Assembly: GCA_019638575.1 (NCBI GenBank)
Contig: JAHBTN010000003.1
Span: 155,254 to 219,253, forward strand
Reading direction: 5' to 3'
Origin: Ferruginibacter sp.
Lineage (GTDB): Bacteria; Bacteroidota; Bacteroidia; Chitinophagales; Chitinophagaceae
DNA length: 64,000 bases
The notes under the pieces are model-generated. The model worked only from the letters and a program-made list of their open reading frames with translations. It did not search any database and was not told where the DNA came from. Positions 28,853-37,137 of the stretch are shown one piece after another. A program made the translations under genes and the position numbers. Position 1 is the first letter of the stretch. Each line of letters begins with the position of its first letter.

Positions 28853-28886
28853 AATACCTGCCAATTTACTGGTGGGTATTTTTTTA
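28853..28886 (+). terminator. Terminator after aconitase
   Basis: Arms AATACCTGCCA and TGGTGGGTATT (one G-T wobble) with a six-base loop, followed by a seven-T run. Confidence 0.75.
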
Positions 28887-28897
28887 TAGTCTGAAAT

Positions 28898-29003
28898 GGT
28901 TGGGGTTGGGGGTTGGTGATTGGTGGATGTTTGTTTGTGGTTGGTGGTTGGGGGGGCCTTTGTTCGTTGGTGGTTGGCCGTTGTTGGTCGCCTGACCAAC
29001 AAC
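28898..29003 (+). repeat. GT-rich heptad repeat with terminal hairpin, copy 1
   Basis: Tandem 7-bp units such as TTGGGGG, TTGGTGA, TTGGTGG, TTTGTGG run in phase from 28906 to 28947 and again from 28967 to 28994. The last 30 bases (28974-29003) are identical to the end of copy 2 at 33691-33720. They contain perfect 10-bp arms GTTGTTGGTC and GACCAACAAC around a GCCT loop (28980-29003). G-runs could also form G-quadruplexes. Not coding: the 7-bp period breaks any frame. The remaining ~125 bp before the S9 peptidase gene show nothing further. Confidence 0.85.
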
Positions 29004-29128
29004 TTGGCTGTTGTAATAAGCTGTGATTATTTTTCAGCATCGTTTACTATCACATTATATGCATTGTAAAACATTCTCCGTAAATTACCTGCTGTTATCC
29101 ATTTTCAATTTCCATCAAAATCAATTGT

Positions 29129-31945
29129 ATGTATAAACAACTGCTGGTATTTTGCATTTTAATAATTGTATTAATTGCCCCTGTAAATGCACAAAAGAAA
29201 AACCTTACTCCTGATGACTATATAAAATGGCAGAGCATTGGCGCCTTGAATATTTCTGATAACGGAGAATGGGTTGCCTACCAAATTACTGTACAGGAAG
29301 GCAATGATAGCATGTATGTTGTTAATCGAAATACAAAGAAAGTGTACAAGCTGGAGTTTGCTTCTTCCCCCGAATTCAGTAAGGACAATCAATGGATTGC
29401 TTACCGGGTTGGCCTGCCTTTTAAGGAAGTCGAAAAGCTACGAGAAGATGGCAAACCTATAGAATATAAAATGGGTTTGCTCAATTTACAAACCGGCAAA
29501 AAGGAAACCATACAAAATGTGAGGCAATTCGGGTTTTCACGCAATGGAAAATTTATAGCGGTAAGTCTGGCCCCACCTAAAGAAAACAAGGATAAAGGAT
29601 ATGTTTTACTACTTAAAAATTTAAGCGATAGCAGTACACATACCATTGGCAATGTTACTGAATACGCATTCAATAAAAAAAGCGACTACCTTGTTTATAT
29701 TGTTGAAAGCGCCAATACTGCTGGCAATTCGGTAGAACTTTTTAACCTGGCTAATTATTCACTCAAAATAATTGCAAGTGATACACTGAAGTTTTCGAAA
29801 TTAGTCTGGCAAAAAGAAGGTGATGGCTTTGCTTTTTATAAAACCTTTACCAAAGATGATTTTGAAGAAGAAAATGCCGTAGTTTATTCTTACATCAATT
29901 TATACAAAAACCCGGCACTGAAAATATTTAACCCTGTTGAAACATCAGACTTCCCTGCAGGCATGAGGGTATTTAATAAATCGGGGTTAAGTTTAAGTGA
30001 TGATATGAGTTCGGTATTTTTTGGCATAAAAAGCTGTACAGCCAAACCCAAAAAAGATGAAAAAAAGGCCGGTTCAGATTCAACAAAAGTAAAAAGCGAT
30101 TCTCTTGCTAATAAAACGGGAGTAACAAAAGAAAAATCAGACTCCACAAAAACAGGTATCGCCAAAAAAGAAAACAAAGATGAAAAACTACCTGCCGTGG
30201 ATGTTTGGCATTGGAAAGACCCTGAAATACAGCCCCGGCAAAAGATAACTTATAACCAGGACAAAGATGCCAGCTATCTTTCTGTTTGGAATATAGATAA
30301 TAATAAATTCTTTCTAATGGCCAATGATTCATTGCGTGGCGCTATGTTAACAGGAAATATGAAGTATTGTATTATTTACAGCACCCAAAAATATAAACCT
30401 GCATTTAAAGAAGACAATGCCGATTTCTACCTGTTTAATGTAAAAACCGGTGAAAGCAAATTGCTCTTGAAAAAAAATAATACGGCACTCAGGGCATCGC
30501 CCAACGGAAAATATATTGCCTACTTTAAAGACAATCAATGGTGGAGTTACAATATTGCCACACAGCAGCATATAAATCTTACACAAAATATTGGCACCAG
30601 TTTTTGGAACACCCGGGATGATCATCCGGGCATCAGGCCTGCCGTAGGTTTTGGCGGTTGGACAAAAGGTGATAAAGAAATGTTTGTGTATGATGAGTAC
30701 AATACCTGGGCTTTTAAACCCGATGGTAAAGGCTCCCGTAAAATAACAGATGGAGAAAAAGAAGAAATCATATTCAGGATAAACAGGCTTGACTTTGAAG
30801 ATCCGTTCATAGACGATAGCAAGCCCATTTATTTTTCTGCTTATGGCGATAAATCAAAAAAGACAGGTTATTATAAGTATGAAAAGAATAAACTTGAAAA
30901 ATTAATTTTTGACGATTATGCAATAGGCAGGCTTGCAAAAGCAAAAGATGCCGGCACTTTTATATATACAAAATCAGATTATAATATTTCGCCTGAATTA
31001 TATGTTACCGGCAATTTTGTTCAGGCAGATAAATTAGTAGCAACTAATCCGCAACAACAGGATTATTACTGGGGCAAAAGCCAACTGGTAAGTTTCACCA
31101 ATACAAAAGGAAAAAAAATGCAGGGAGCACTTTTTTATCCTGCCAATTATGAACCTGGTAAAAAATATCCAATGATTGTTTATATCTACGAGATACTTTC
31201 CAACACGGTACATGGATATATCAATCCTTCTTCAAGAAGCGCTTATAATACCAGTAATTATACAACCAACGGATATTTTATTTTCAGACCCGATATTGTA
31301 TATGATATTAATGACCCGGGCATGAGTGCCGTAAATTGTGTGGTTCCGGCCGTGGAAGAAGTGCTGAAAACTGGCATGATAGATAAAGACAAAATTGGTT
31401 TGATGGGGCATAGTTGGGGCGCTTACCAAACTTCTTTTATAATTACCCAAACCGATTTGTTTAAAGCAGCCTGTGCCGGCGCTCCGCTAACCGATCTCAT
31501 CAGTATGTCTATGTCTATATACTGGAACAGTGGTACCCCAGATCAAAAAATATTTGAAACCAGCCAGGGCAGGTTTGACGGCCCCTGGTACGACAGGCTG
31601 GAAGAACATAAAAGAAATTCGCCCATGTTTAATGCTACCAATATAAAAGCGCCGCTGTTGGTTGCCTTTGGTGATAAAGACGGAGCGGTAGATTGGCACC
31701 AGGGTATTGAAATGTATGGCACCATGCGCCGTATGCAAAAGCCACATGTAATGCTTGTATATGCCGATGAAAACCACGGCTTGGCTAAAAAAGAAAACCA
31801 GATAGATTACCAGAAACGGCAAAAGGCATGGTTTGATTATTACCTGCTGGGCAAACCTGCCGAGCAATGGATAACAGATGGAACAAGCTACCTGGATAAA
31901 ATGAAAGAAAGGGAAAAACAAACAAATCAAAAATCAAAGAAATAA
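29129..31945 (+). CDS. Secreted S9 family serine peptidase
   Basis: Prolyl-oligopeptidase-type enzyme with a signal peptide (LLVFCILIIVLIAPVNAQ). The long N-terminal part has repeated beta-propeller-like blades (DNGEWVAYQIT, DNQWIAYRV, NGKYIAYFKDNQWW) and a low-complexity K/S/D-rich insert at about 310-350. The C-terminal alpha/beta hydrolase has nucleophile Ser762 in GLMGHSWGAYQ, Asp849 or Asp851 in FGDKDGAVDWHQ, and His883 in ADENHGLA. 938 residues. Stands alone between two heptad-repeat spacers. Confidence 0.88.
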   Translation: MYKQLLVFCILIIVLIAPVNAQKKNLTPDDYIKWQSIGALNISDNGEWVAYQITVQEGNDSMYVVNRNTKKVYKLEFASSPEFSKDNQWIAYRVGLPFKEVEKLREDGKPIEYKMGLLNLQTGKKETIQNVRQFGFSRNGKFIAVSLAPPKENKDKGYVLLLKNLSDSSTHTIGNVTEYAFNKKSDYLVYIVESANTAGNSVELFNLANYSLKIIASDTLKFSKLVWQKEGDGFAFYKTFTKDDFEEENAVVYSYINLYKNPALKIFNPVETSDFPAGMRVFNKSGLSLSDDMSSVFFGIKSCTAKPKKDEKKAGSDSTKVKSDSLANKTGVTKEKSDSTKTGIAKKENKDEKLPAVDVWHWKDPEIQPRQKITYNQDKDASYLSVWNIDNNKFFLMANDSLRGAMLTGNMKYCIIYSTQKYKPAFKEDNADFYLFNVKTGESKLLLKKNNTALRASPNGKYIAYFKDNQWWSYNIATQQHINLTQNIGTSFWNTRDDHPGIRPAVGFGGWTKGDKEMFVYDEYNTWAFKPDGKGSRKITDGEKEEIIFRINRLDFEDPFIDDSKPIYFSAYGDKSKKTGYYKYEKNKLEKLIFDDYAIGRLAKAKDAGTFIYTKSDYNISPELYVTGNFVQADKLVATNPQQQDYYWGKSQLVSFTNTKGKKMQGALFYPANYEPGKKYPMIVYIYEILSNTVHGYINPSSRSAYNTSNYTTNGYFIFRPDIVYDINDPGMSAVNCVVPAVEEVLKTGMIDKDKIGLMGHSWGAYQTSFIITQTDLFKAACAGAPLTDLISMSMSIYWNSGTPDQKIFETSQGRFDGPWYDRLEEHKRNSPMFNATNIKAPLLVAFGDKDGAVDWHQGIEMYGTMRRMQKPHVMLVYADENHGLAKKENQIDYQKRQKAWFDYYLLGKPAEQWITDGTSYLDKMKEREKQTNQKSKK

Positions 31946-32303
31946 TTTTTTATCAATGTAAACACTATCAAATAATGGATTTAATTTTTAGTTTTTGAAT
32001 TGAAAACTGTAAACACTTATATGTTATGTTTATCATTAACCGGTTATGCATTTGATATAACAAACTGAAAGAAAAGAAGTATTACTGTAATGTTATAAAA
32101 GAGAATATCAAAATATAATTGAAAATTAAGTTGCTTAAAAAACAACAGTAACATCTTGATATTTGAAGAGTATTTAAAAGATAATAGTGAAATATTTCCA
32201 TAAAAAAATGAATACCATCACTTGCAAGTGCGCCTGTTCATTATTGAACATTAAAATAAGCAGGAAAATTAATAACTATTCTGATAAATCATAAAGAAAG
32301 TAA
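31946..32303. other. 358-bp AT-rich gap with no convincing gene
   Basis: Very AT-rich spacer. A 28-codon ATG frame at 32208-32294 contains Cys-Lys-Cys-Ala-Cys but has no supporting signal. CACTTGCAAGTG at about 32219-32230 is a 12-bp palindrome. No terminator is obvious. Confidence 0.5.
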
Positions 32304-33536
32304 ATGAAACATTTTATTATTTGCCTGGCAGTAATTTTTTTGAGTCAAATTTCAATTGCACAACCAAATAAGAAAGCCCTTTTTGTAATTGTGGATGGTA
32401 TCCCTGCAGATGTTGTTGAAAAAGTAAATACACCCAACCTTGATGCCATTGCCAAAGTTGGCGGATATACAAGGGCACATGTGGGTGGAGAAAAAGGAGG
32501 TTATTCAGAAACACCTACCATTTCTGCAGTAGGCTACAACAGTTTGCTTACAGGAACCTGGGTAAACAAACACAATGTATGGGATAATGATATAGCCGCA
32601 CCTAATTATAACTACTGGACCATCTTTCGGCTTTTTAAAGAACAATATCCGGGCAGGAAAGCGGCGGTATTTTCCAGTTGGGAGGATAACAGGACGAAAT
32701 TGGTGGGTGAACACCTTGCTGCTACAGGCAACCTTAAACTGGATTATCATTTTGACGGACTGGAACTGGATACAGTGAATTATCCGCACGATAAGAAAAG
32801 AGATTTTATGCACCGTATTGATGAAGCTGTAGTGAGTAATGCAGAGAACTATATAAAGAAAGAAGCGCCAGATCTTTCCTGGGTATATCTTGAATATACA
32901 GATGACATGGGGCATGCGCATGGAGATAGTCCTGAATTTTATAAAGCAGTGGAAATGATGGATAACCAGGTGGGGAGATTATGGTCGGCTATACAATACC
33001 GTGAAAAAAAATTTAATGAAGACTGGGTGATTTATATTACCACCGATCATGGAAGAACGGCCAGCAATGGAAAGGGACATGGCGGTCAATCGGATCGTGA
33101 ACGAAATACCTGGATTGTTTCCAATGCAAAAGGATTGAATGAATATTTTAAAACCGGCAATCCGGGCATTGTAGATATTATGCCTTCCATTGCAAAGCAC
33201 CTTAATATTACTATACCCCGTGAAAGATTAATGGAAGTTGATGGAATTCCGCTGACCGGAAATATTTCGGCTACTTCTGCAAATGCTGCCCTTTATGATG
33301 GAAAGATTCATGTAAGCTGGATAGCTATTGCTAAAAAAGGAAATGCAAAAATTTGGCTGGCAACCACCAATCATTTTAAAGAAGGTGGCACGGATGAATA
33401 TAAGCTGATGGCAACTGTGCCGCTTGCAAAACAGGAAGCCGATATTGATATAATGAAAAATCCTTCATCCTTTTATAAAATTGTTATTGAAGCTCCTGGT
33501 AATATGCTTAATCGCTGGATAGTGGAGAAGAAATAA
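32304..33536 (+). CDS. Secreted alkaline phosphatase/nucleotide phosphodiesterase family protein
   Basis: Signal peptide MKHFIICLAVIFLSQISIAQ, then an alkaline-phosphatase superfamily catalytic domain. Metal and nucleophile positions are recognisable: VIVDGIPADVV (Asp), the Thr nucleophile region YSETPTISAVGYNSLLTG, EYTDDMGHAHG, and the paired site YITTDHGRTA followed by GKGHGG. It belongs to the type I phosphodiesterase/nucleotide pyrophosphatase group; substrate unknown. 410 residues; the C-terminal ~90 residues are a beta extension. A second GT-rich repeat follows. Confidence 0.85.
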   Translation: MKHFIICLAVIFLSQISIAQPNKKALFVIVDGIPADVVEKVNTPNLDAIAKVGGYTRAHVGGEKGGYSETPTISAVGYNSLLTGTWVNKHNVWDNDIAAPNYNYWTIFRLFKEQYPGRKAAVFSSWEDNRTKLVGEHLAATGNLKLDYHFDGLELDTVNYPHDKKRDFMHRIDEAVVSNAENYIKKEAPDLSWVYLEYTDDMGHAHGDSPEFYKAVEMMDNQVGRLWSAIQYREKKFNEDWVIYITTDHGRTASNGKGHGGQSDRERNTWIVSNAKGLNEYFKTGNPGIVDIMPSIAKHLNITIPRERLMEVDGIPLTGNISATSANAALYDGKIHVSWIAIAKKGNAKIWLATTNHFKEGGTDEYKLMATVPLAKQEADIDIMKNPSSFYKIVIEAPGNMLNRWIVEKK

Positions 33537-33592
33537 AAATCCTTCATTTTCTTTTATTGTTCCCCTTTGCTTTTAATGTAAAACCTATATCG

Positions 33593-33720
33593 TTGGCGGT
33601 TGGCGGTGGTCGGTGGCCGTTGATGGTTGGCGGTTGATGGGTGGTGGGTGTTGGTTGGCCGTTGTTGGTTGGCAGCTGGGCCGTAGGCTGTTGGCCGTTG
33701 TTGGTCGCCTGACCAACAAC
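33593..33720 (+). repeat. GT-rich heptad repeat with terminal hairpin, copy 2
   Basis: Seventeen consecutive 7-bp units run without a break from 33593 to 33711, every unit starting with T (for example TTGGCGG, TGGTCGG, TGATGGT, TGGCCGT, TTGTTGG). The final 30 bases (33691-33720) are identical to copy 1, including 10-bp arms GTTGTTGGTC and GACCAACAAC with a GCCT loop. It lies between the phosphodiesterase stop and the yceI-like promoter. The only open frames in it are proline/threonine-rich shadows. Confidence 0.88.
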
Positions 33721-33769
33721 AATAGCAATCAACAATAAATTTTATTAACAATAAGTTTAAATAATTAAT

Positions 33770-33800
33770 TTTGATGTTTAAACATTAATTATTATCTTTG
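33770..33800 (+). promoter_or_regulatory. Bacteroidota-type promoter of the YceI gene
   Basis: TTTG at 33770-33773 (-33) and TATCTTTG at 33793-33800 (-7) are separated by exactly 19 bp, a full match to TTTG-N19-TAnnTTTG. Transcription would start about 33805-33807, leaving a very short leader before the ATG at 33820. Confidence 0.8.
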
Positions 33801-33819
33801 CATTCTAAATACAAAAATC

Positions 33820-34356
33820 ATGGCAACTAAAACATGGGCATTAGACCCCACTCACAGTGAAGTTCAGTTTAAGATTAAGCACCTGATGATTACAAATGTT
33901 ACTGGCAGTTTCGACATTTTTAATGTATCTGCCCAAACCCAGGACGAAGATTTTACTAAGGCTAAAATCAGTTTTACTGCTGACGTAAATTCAATCTCCA
34001 CCAATAACGATCAAAGGGATGGCCATTTAAAAAGCGTTGATTTCTTTGATGCGGAAAAATATCCGCAAATTAAATTTACTGCAAAGAAAGCCGATGCGGT
34101 TGATAACGACGGTTCTTTTGACCTGTATGGTGATTTAACCATCAAAGACGTAACAAAAAATGTAAAATTGGCTGTTGAATTTGGTGGCGTAGTTAAAGAT
34201 GCATACGGCAATACAAAAGCTGGATTTACAATTAACGGCAAAATAAACCGTAAAGATTTTGGGCTTACCTGGAATGCGGTAACCGAAGCCGGCGGCGTAG
34301 TGGTTAGTGATGATGTTCGCATTATGGCCGAGATACAATTGTTAGAAAAAAATTAA
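33820..34356 (+). CDS. YceI family protein
   Basis: Lipocalin-like beta-barrel of the YceI family, which binds isoprenoid-type hydrophobic ligands. The 178-residue product begins TWALDPTHSEVQFKIKHLMI and has the core DGHLKSVDFFDAEKYPQIKF and DLYGDLTIKDVTKNV, then GFTINGKINRKDFGLTW. Unlike many YceI proteins it lacks a signal peptide, as the sequence starts directly with the domain, so a cytoplasmic location is likely. It has the best-scoring promoter in the window. Confidence 0.9.
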   Translation: MATKTWALDPTHSEVQFKIKHLMITNVTGSFDIFNVSAQTQDEDFTKAKISFTADVNSISTNNDQRDGHLKSVDFFDAEKYPQIKFTAKKADAVDNDGSFDLYGDLTIKDVTKNVKLAVEFGGVVKDAYGNTKAGFTINGKINRKDFGLTWNAVTEAGGVVVSDDVRIMAEIQLLEKN

Positions 34357-34405
34357 TACCTGTATTTTTTCCAGGTTTAAAATATACAGCAGAAACCCGA
34401 ATAAC

Positions 34406-34492
34406 GAGGTTACCTCAGAAGAAAATTGTTTCATGTACTGCTTAGAAAATAATTCTCAGCTAAAAAGCATGAAAAGTTTTTGAGGTTACCTC
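34406..34492. terminator. Large inverted repeat with twin GAGGTTACCTC palindromes
   Basis: GAGGTTACCTC occurs at 34406-34416 and 34482-34492; each copy is nearly self-complementary. Inside, TTTCATG near 34430 and CATGAAA near 34470 can also pair, so the whole 87-bp block folds as a nested hairpin. It lies between the convergent YceI and SET genes and is followed by T-rich sequence on the plus strand, so a bidirectional terminator is the simplest reading; a pair of operator sites is an alternative. Confidence 0.55.
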
Positions 34493-34514
34493 ATTTTCTT
34501 TTACAACCAGCAGT

Positions 34515-34898
34515 TCACTTCACGTCAAACCAAACCTTTTTCTCATCATTCCAATCGCCATTATAATTAATGGTTAGTTCTTCTCCGTTCTCTATTGCCC
34601 TTACAGTTTTTACCATAATGGTATCATCTTCAAAATCCATAAAATACTCACAGTTGCTTTTATAGCTATGGTTATAGATGGGTATCAGCCCCAGTGCCAT
34701 ACAGCACCGGTCCTTATTTTTGCCCCATTCAAAAATATAATCGTGCAGCAAAGTTTTATCAATATACTCCCTGTCTTTAGCCGGTATACTGATAACCGGC
34801 GCCACTTCAACAACCGTATTGGCAGGTATCCTTTCATGTGTAAATACACCCCTCCCCTTTTCAGGAATTTTATCTACAAATAAATAAGGCTTCAGCAT
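34515..34898 (-). CDS. SET domain-containing protein
   Basis: A 127-residue minimal SET domain, potentially a lysine methyltransferase. Key blocks: the opening IPEKGRGVFTHERIPANTVV, a central GLIPIYNHSYKSNCEYF (the N-H motif of the pseudoknot, with SNCEY), and the terminal GEELTINYNGDW (the conserved Tyr-containing ELTxxY motif). Bacterial SET proteins of this size have no established substrate. Divergent from mgtE, 70 bp upstream. Confidence 0.88.
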   Translation of the reverse strand: MLKPYLFVDKIPEKGRGVFTHERIPANTVVEVAPVISIPAKDREYIDKTLLHDYIFEWGKNKDRCCMALGLIPIYNHSYKSNCEYFMDFEDDTIMVKTVRAIENGEELTINYNGDWNDEKKVWFDVK

Positions 34899-34968
34899 AA
34901 CATTTGGTTAATATTATTTGATTTAAATTGCGAAACTATAATACTTCGGTGTAATAAAAAAAGTACAG

Positions 34969-36360
34969 ATGCCAACCGAACTGGATGAAATATCAATACA
35001 GCAACAATTTGAAGAAGTAATTGCTTCTGAAGATAAACTGGCTATTCAAAATTTTTTGAATGACCAGAATATCACTGATGTGGCCGAACTGATTTATGAA
35101 AATGAAATGTACGAAACACAGATTATTTCATTACTTTCCATCCACCGGGCATCCAGTGTTTTTAAAATTCTTGAGTTATCAGCTCAAAAAAGAATTATAA
35201 AGAACCTGCCATCCATTAAAACCACCGAGTTGCTGAATGAACTGCCCGTGGATGACCGTGTGGCCTTTTTAGAAGAGCTGCCTACCAGCATTGTTAGGGA
35301 TCTTATCAAACGGCTTGACCCCGATGAACGAAGGGATACATTGAAATTACTGGGATATCCCGAAAACAGCATGGGCCGTATCATGACTCCCGATTATGTA
35401 TATGTGTACGAAGAAAATACCGTAGCTGAGGTTTTTGAAACCATTCGTAAACATGCAAGGGGCAGCGAAACCATCGATGTAATTTATGTGATAAATGAAA
35501 AAGGCGAACTGCAGGACCACATCAGGATCAGGGATTTTATCCTGGCCGAACCGCAAACCAAAGTAAACGAGATAATGGACAGGAGGTTTATCTCTTTGAA
35601 CGTACACGACGACCAGGAAAGCGCCAGCGAAGTGTTTAAAATGAATAACAGGGTGGCCTTACCCGTTATTGACGACAATAATATCTTACTGGGCATTGTT
35701 ACCATTGATGATATATTGTGGGTGGCCGAAGAAGAATTTAGTGAAGATATACAAAAGATTGGTGGTACTGAAGCGCTTGATGCACCTTACCTGGATATGC
35801 CCTTTTGGAAACTCATCAGTAAAAGGGCGCCCTGGCTTATCATTTTATTTGTTGGCGAATTGTTTACCGCAAGCGCCATGAGTTTTTTTGAAGATGAAAT
35901 AAAAAAAGTATTGGTGTTGAATATGCTGGTGCCGCTTATTATTTCAAGCGGCGGTAATTCAGGCAGCCAGGCATCCACACTTATCATTCAAGCCATGGCT
36001 AAAGCCGAGATAACCATTGCCGACTGGTTTTCTATTTTAAAAAGAGAATTAAAAAGTGGTTTTGTTTTGGGGGGTATTTTAGGCAGTGTAGGTTTTTTAA
36101 GAACTTATTTATGGAGCTTTATAGAACCACACCTTTATGGTTCACATACTTTTTTGTTAGCAATGGTTACTGCATTTGCTGTATTGGGTGTTGTTTTATG
36201 GGGAACCCTCGCCGGCTCTATGCTGCCCATCATTTTAAAGCGTCTTAAATTTGACCCTGCTACATCTTCTGCCCCGTTTGTTGCTACATTGGTAGATGTT
36301 ACCGGTATTGTAATTTATTTTTCAGTGGCTTACCTTTTCTTATCAGGAGTGTTGTTGTAA
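34969..36360 (+). CDS. mgtE: Magnesium transporter MgtE
   Basis: Mg2+ channel with the standard architecture: N-terminal superhelical domain (about 20-130), two CBS domains (about 130-255, including GRIMTPDYVYVYEENTVAEV and VNEIMDRRFISLNV), a plug helix, and five transmembrane helices (about 285-463) with PLIISSGGNSGSQASTLII carrying the pore signature. 463 residues. No Mg2+ riboswitch was recognised in the 70-bp upstream gap. Confidence 0.93.
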   Translation: MPTELDEISIQQQFEEVIASEDKLAIQNFLNDQNITDVAELIYENEMYETQIISLLSIHRASSVFKILELSAQKRIIKNLPSIKTTELLNELPVDDRVAFLEELPTSIVRDLIKRLDPDERRDTLKLLGYPENSMGRIMTPDYVYVYEENTVAEVFETIRKHARGSETIDVIYVINEKGELQDHIRIRDFILAEPQTKVNEIMDRRFISLNVHDDQESASEVFKMNNRVALPVIDDNNILLGIVTIDDILWVAEEEFSEDIQKIGGTEALDAPYLDMPFWKLISKRAPWLIILFVGELFTASAMSFFEDEIKKVLVLNMLVPLIISSGGNSGSQASTLIIQAMAKAEITIADWFSILKRELKSGFVLGGILGSVGFLRTYLWSFIEPHLYGSHTFLLAMVTAFAVLGVVLWGTLAGSMLPIILKRLKFDPATSSAPFVATLVDVTGIVIYFSVAYLFLSGVLL

Positions 36361-36431
36361 AAATGTTTACCTATTGTAATTAGCATTAAAATCTCTTACA
36401 CTTACAGTTTACTAATCAATAAAAAAAATCA

Positions 36432-36968
36432 TTATTGCATAGGTGATGAAGCTCCCGGCTTTGCACCATACTTCATTATTTTAAGCCTGGCTTTTTCGTT
36501 TTTATAAGTTATCAAAAAAATATTATCAAACTCGTTATCGGGTATATCGCCATAAGGATAATCCTTTACTCCAAATTTTCTTATGATTTGCGGAATGGTA
36601 TTGCTATGTGCAATAATTAAGATTGTCTTGCCAAAATCGCTGTGCTGTATAATGGCATTAACCAATTTGTCGCACAAGGTATCGGCAATATAATGCACCG
36701 TATCAATATTAAGTTGAATACGCATGCTATCGCCGGTGTTTTGAGACCGCCTTGTATTGCTTACATATATCTTAGCAATACCTTCATGCTGCAATTTACG
36801 CAAAAGGTCGCCGGCTCTTTTGTTGCCGGCATCCGTTAATAAAGGATTATTGCCGGCCCCTTTTTCGGCATGGCGCACAATAAAAATCTTTGTTTGAGGT
36901 TTATCTTGTTGAGCAAAAACAAAACCAGCAAAAAATAATAGTGATAAAAAAATCAATGCATATTTCAT
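36432..36968 (-). CDS. Secreted histidine phosphatase family protein
   Basis: Phosphoglycerate mutase-like phosphatase with a signal peptide (MKYALIFLSLLFFAGFVFA). The catalytic RHAEKG motif is at about residues 29-34, with phospho-His at 30; the second catalytic His is in ILIIAHSNTIPQII. Length 178 is typical of the exported single-domain branch. Substrate unknown. Convergent with mgtE. Confidence 0.85.
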   Translation of the reverse strand: MKYALIFLSLLFFAGFVFAQQDKPQTKIFIVRHAEKGAGNNPLLTDAGNKRAGDLLRKLQHEGIAKIYVSNTRRSQNTGDSMRIQLNIDTVHYIADTLCDKLVNAIIQHSDFGKTILIIAHSNTIPQIIRKFGVKDYPYGDIPDNEFDNIFLITYKNEKARLKIMKYGAKPGASSPMQ

Positions 36969-37137
36969 ACATAATAATTTAGTAACCCTAATATAAGCTA
37001 ATAACCTATAAATAACCAGTTACCCCCGCTATGTATGGTAAAATGGAAACATTTTTACTAAATTGCGGCGATATGATTGCCAATGCCCCGGCAAAAATCT
37101 TAATTTTCAAGATTGTAAAAACAAAACTCATAACCAT

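Noticed and set aside
28798-29040. Proline/threonine-rich open frame on the minus strand
   Set aside because: It is the complement of the GT-rich heptad array. The 7-bp period and neighbouring non-coding bases explain the composition.
32208-32294. 28-codon frame with C-K-C-A-C
   Set aside because: No promoter, conservation signal or known motif beyond a chance Cys cluster.
33544-33751. Two more P/T/Q-rich frames on the minus strand
   Set aside because: Same cause; both frames are open only because the array lacks A/T-rich stops.
34900-34968. Mg2+ riboswitch ahead of mgtE
   Set aside because: The gap is only 70 bp and shows no conserved core.
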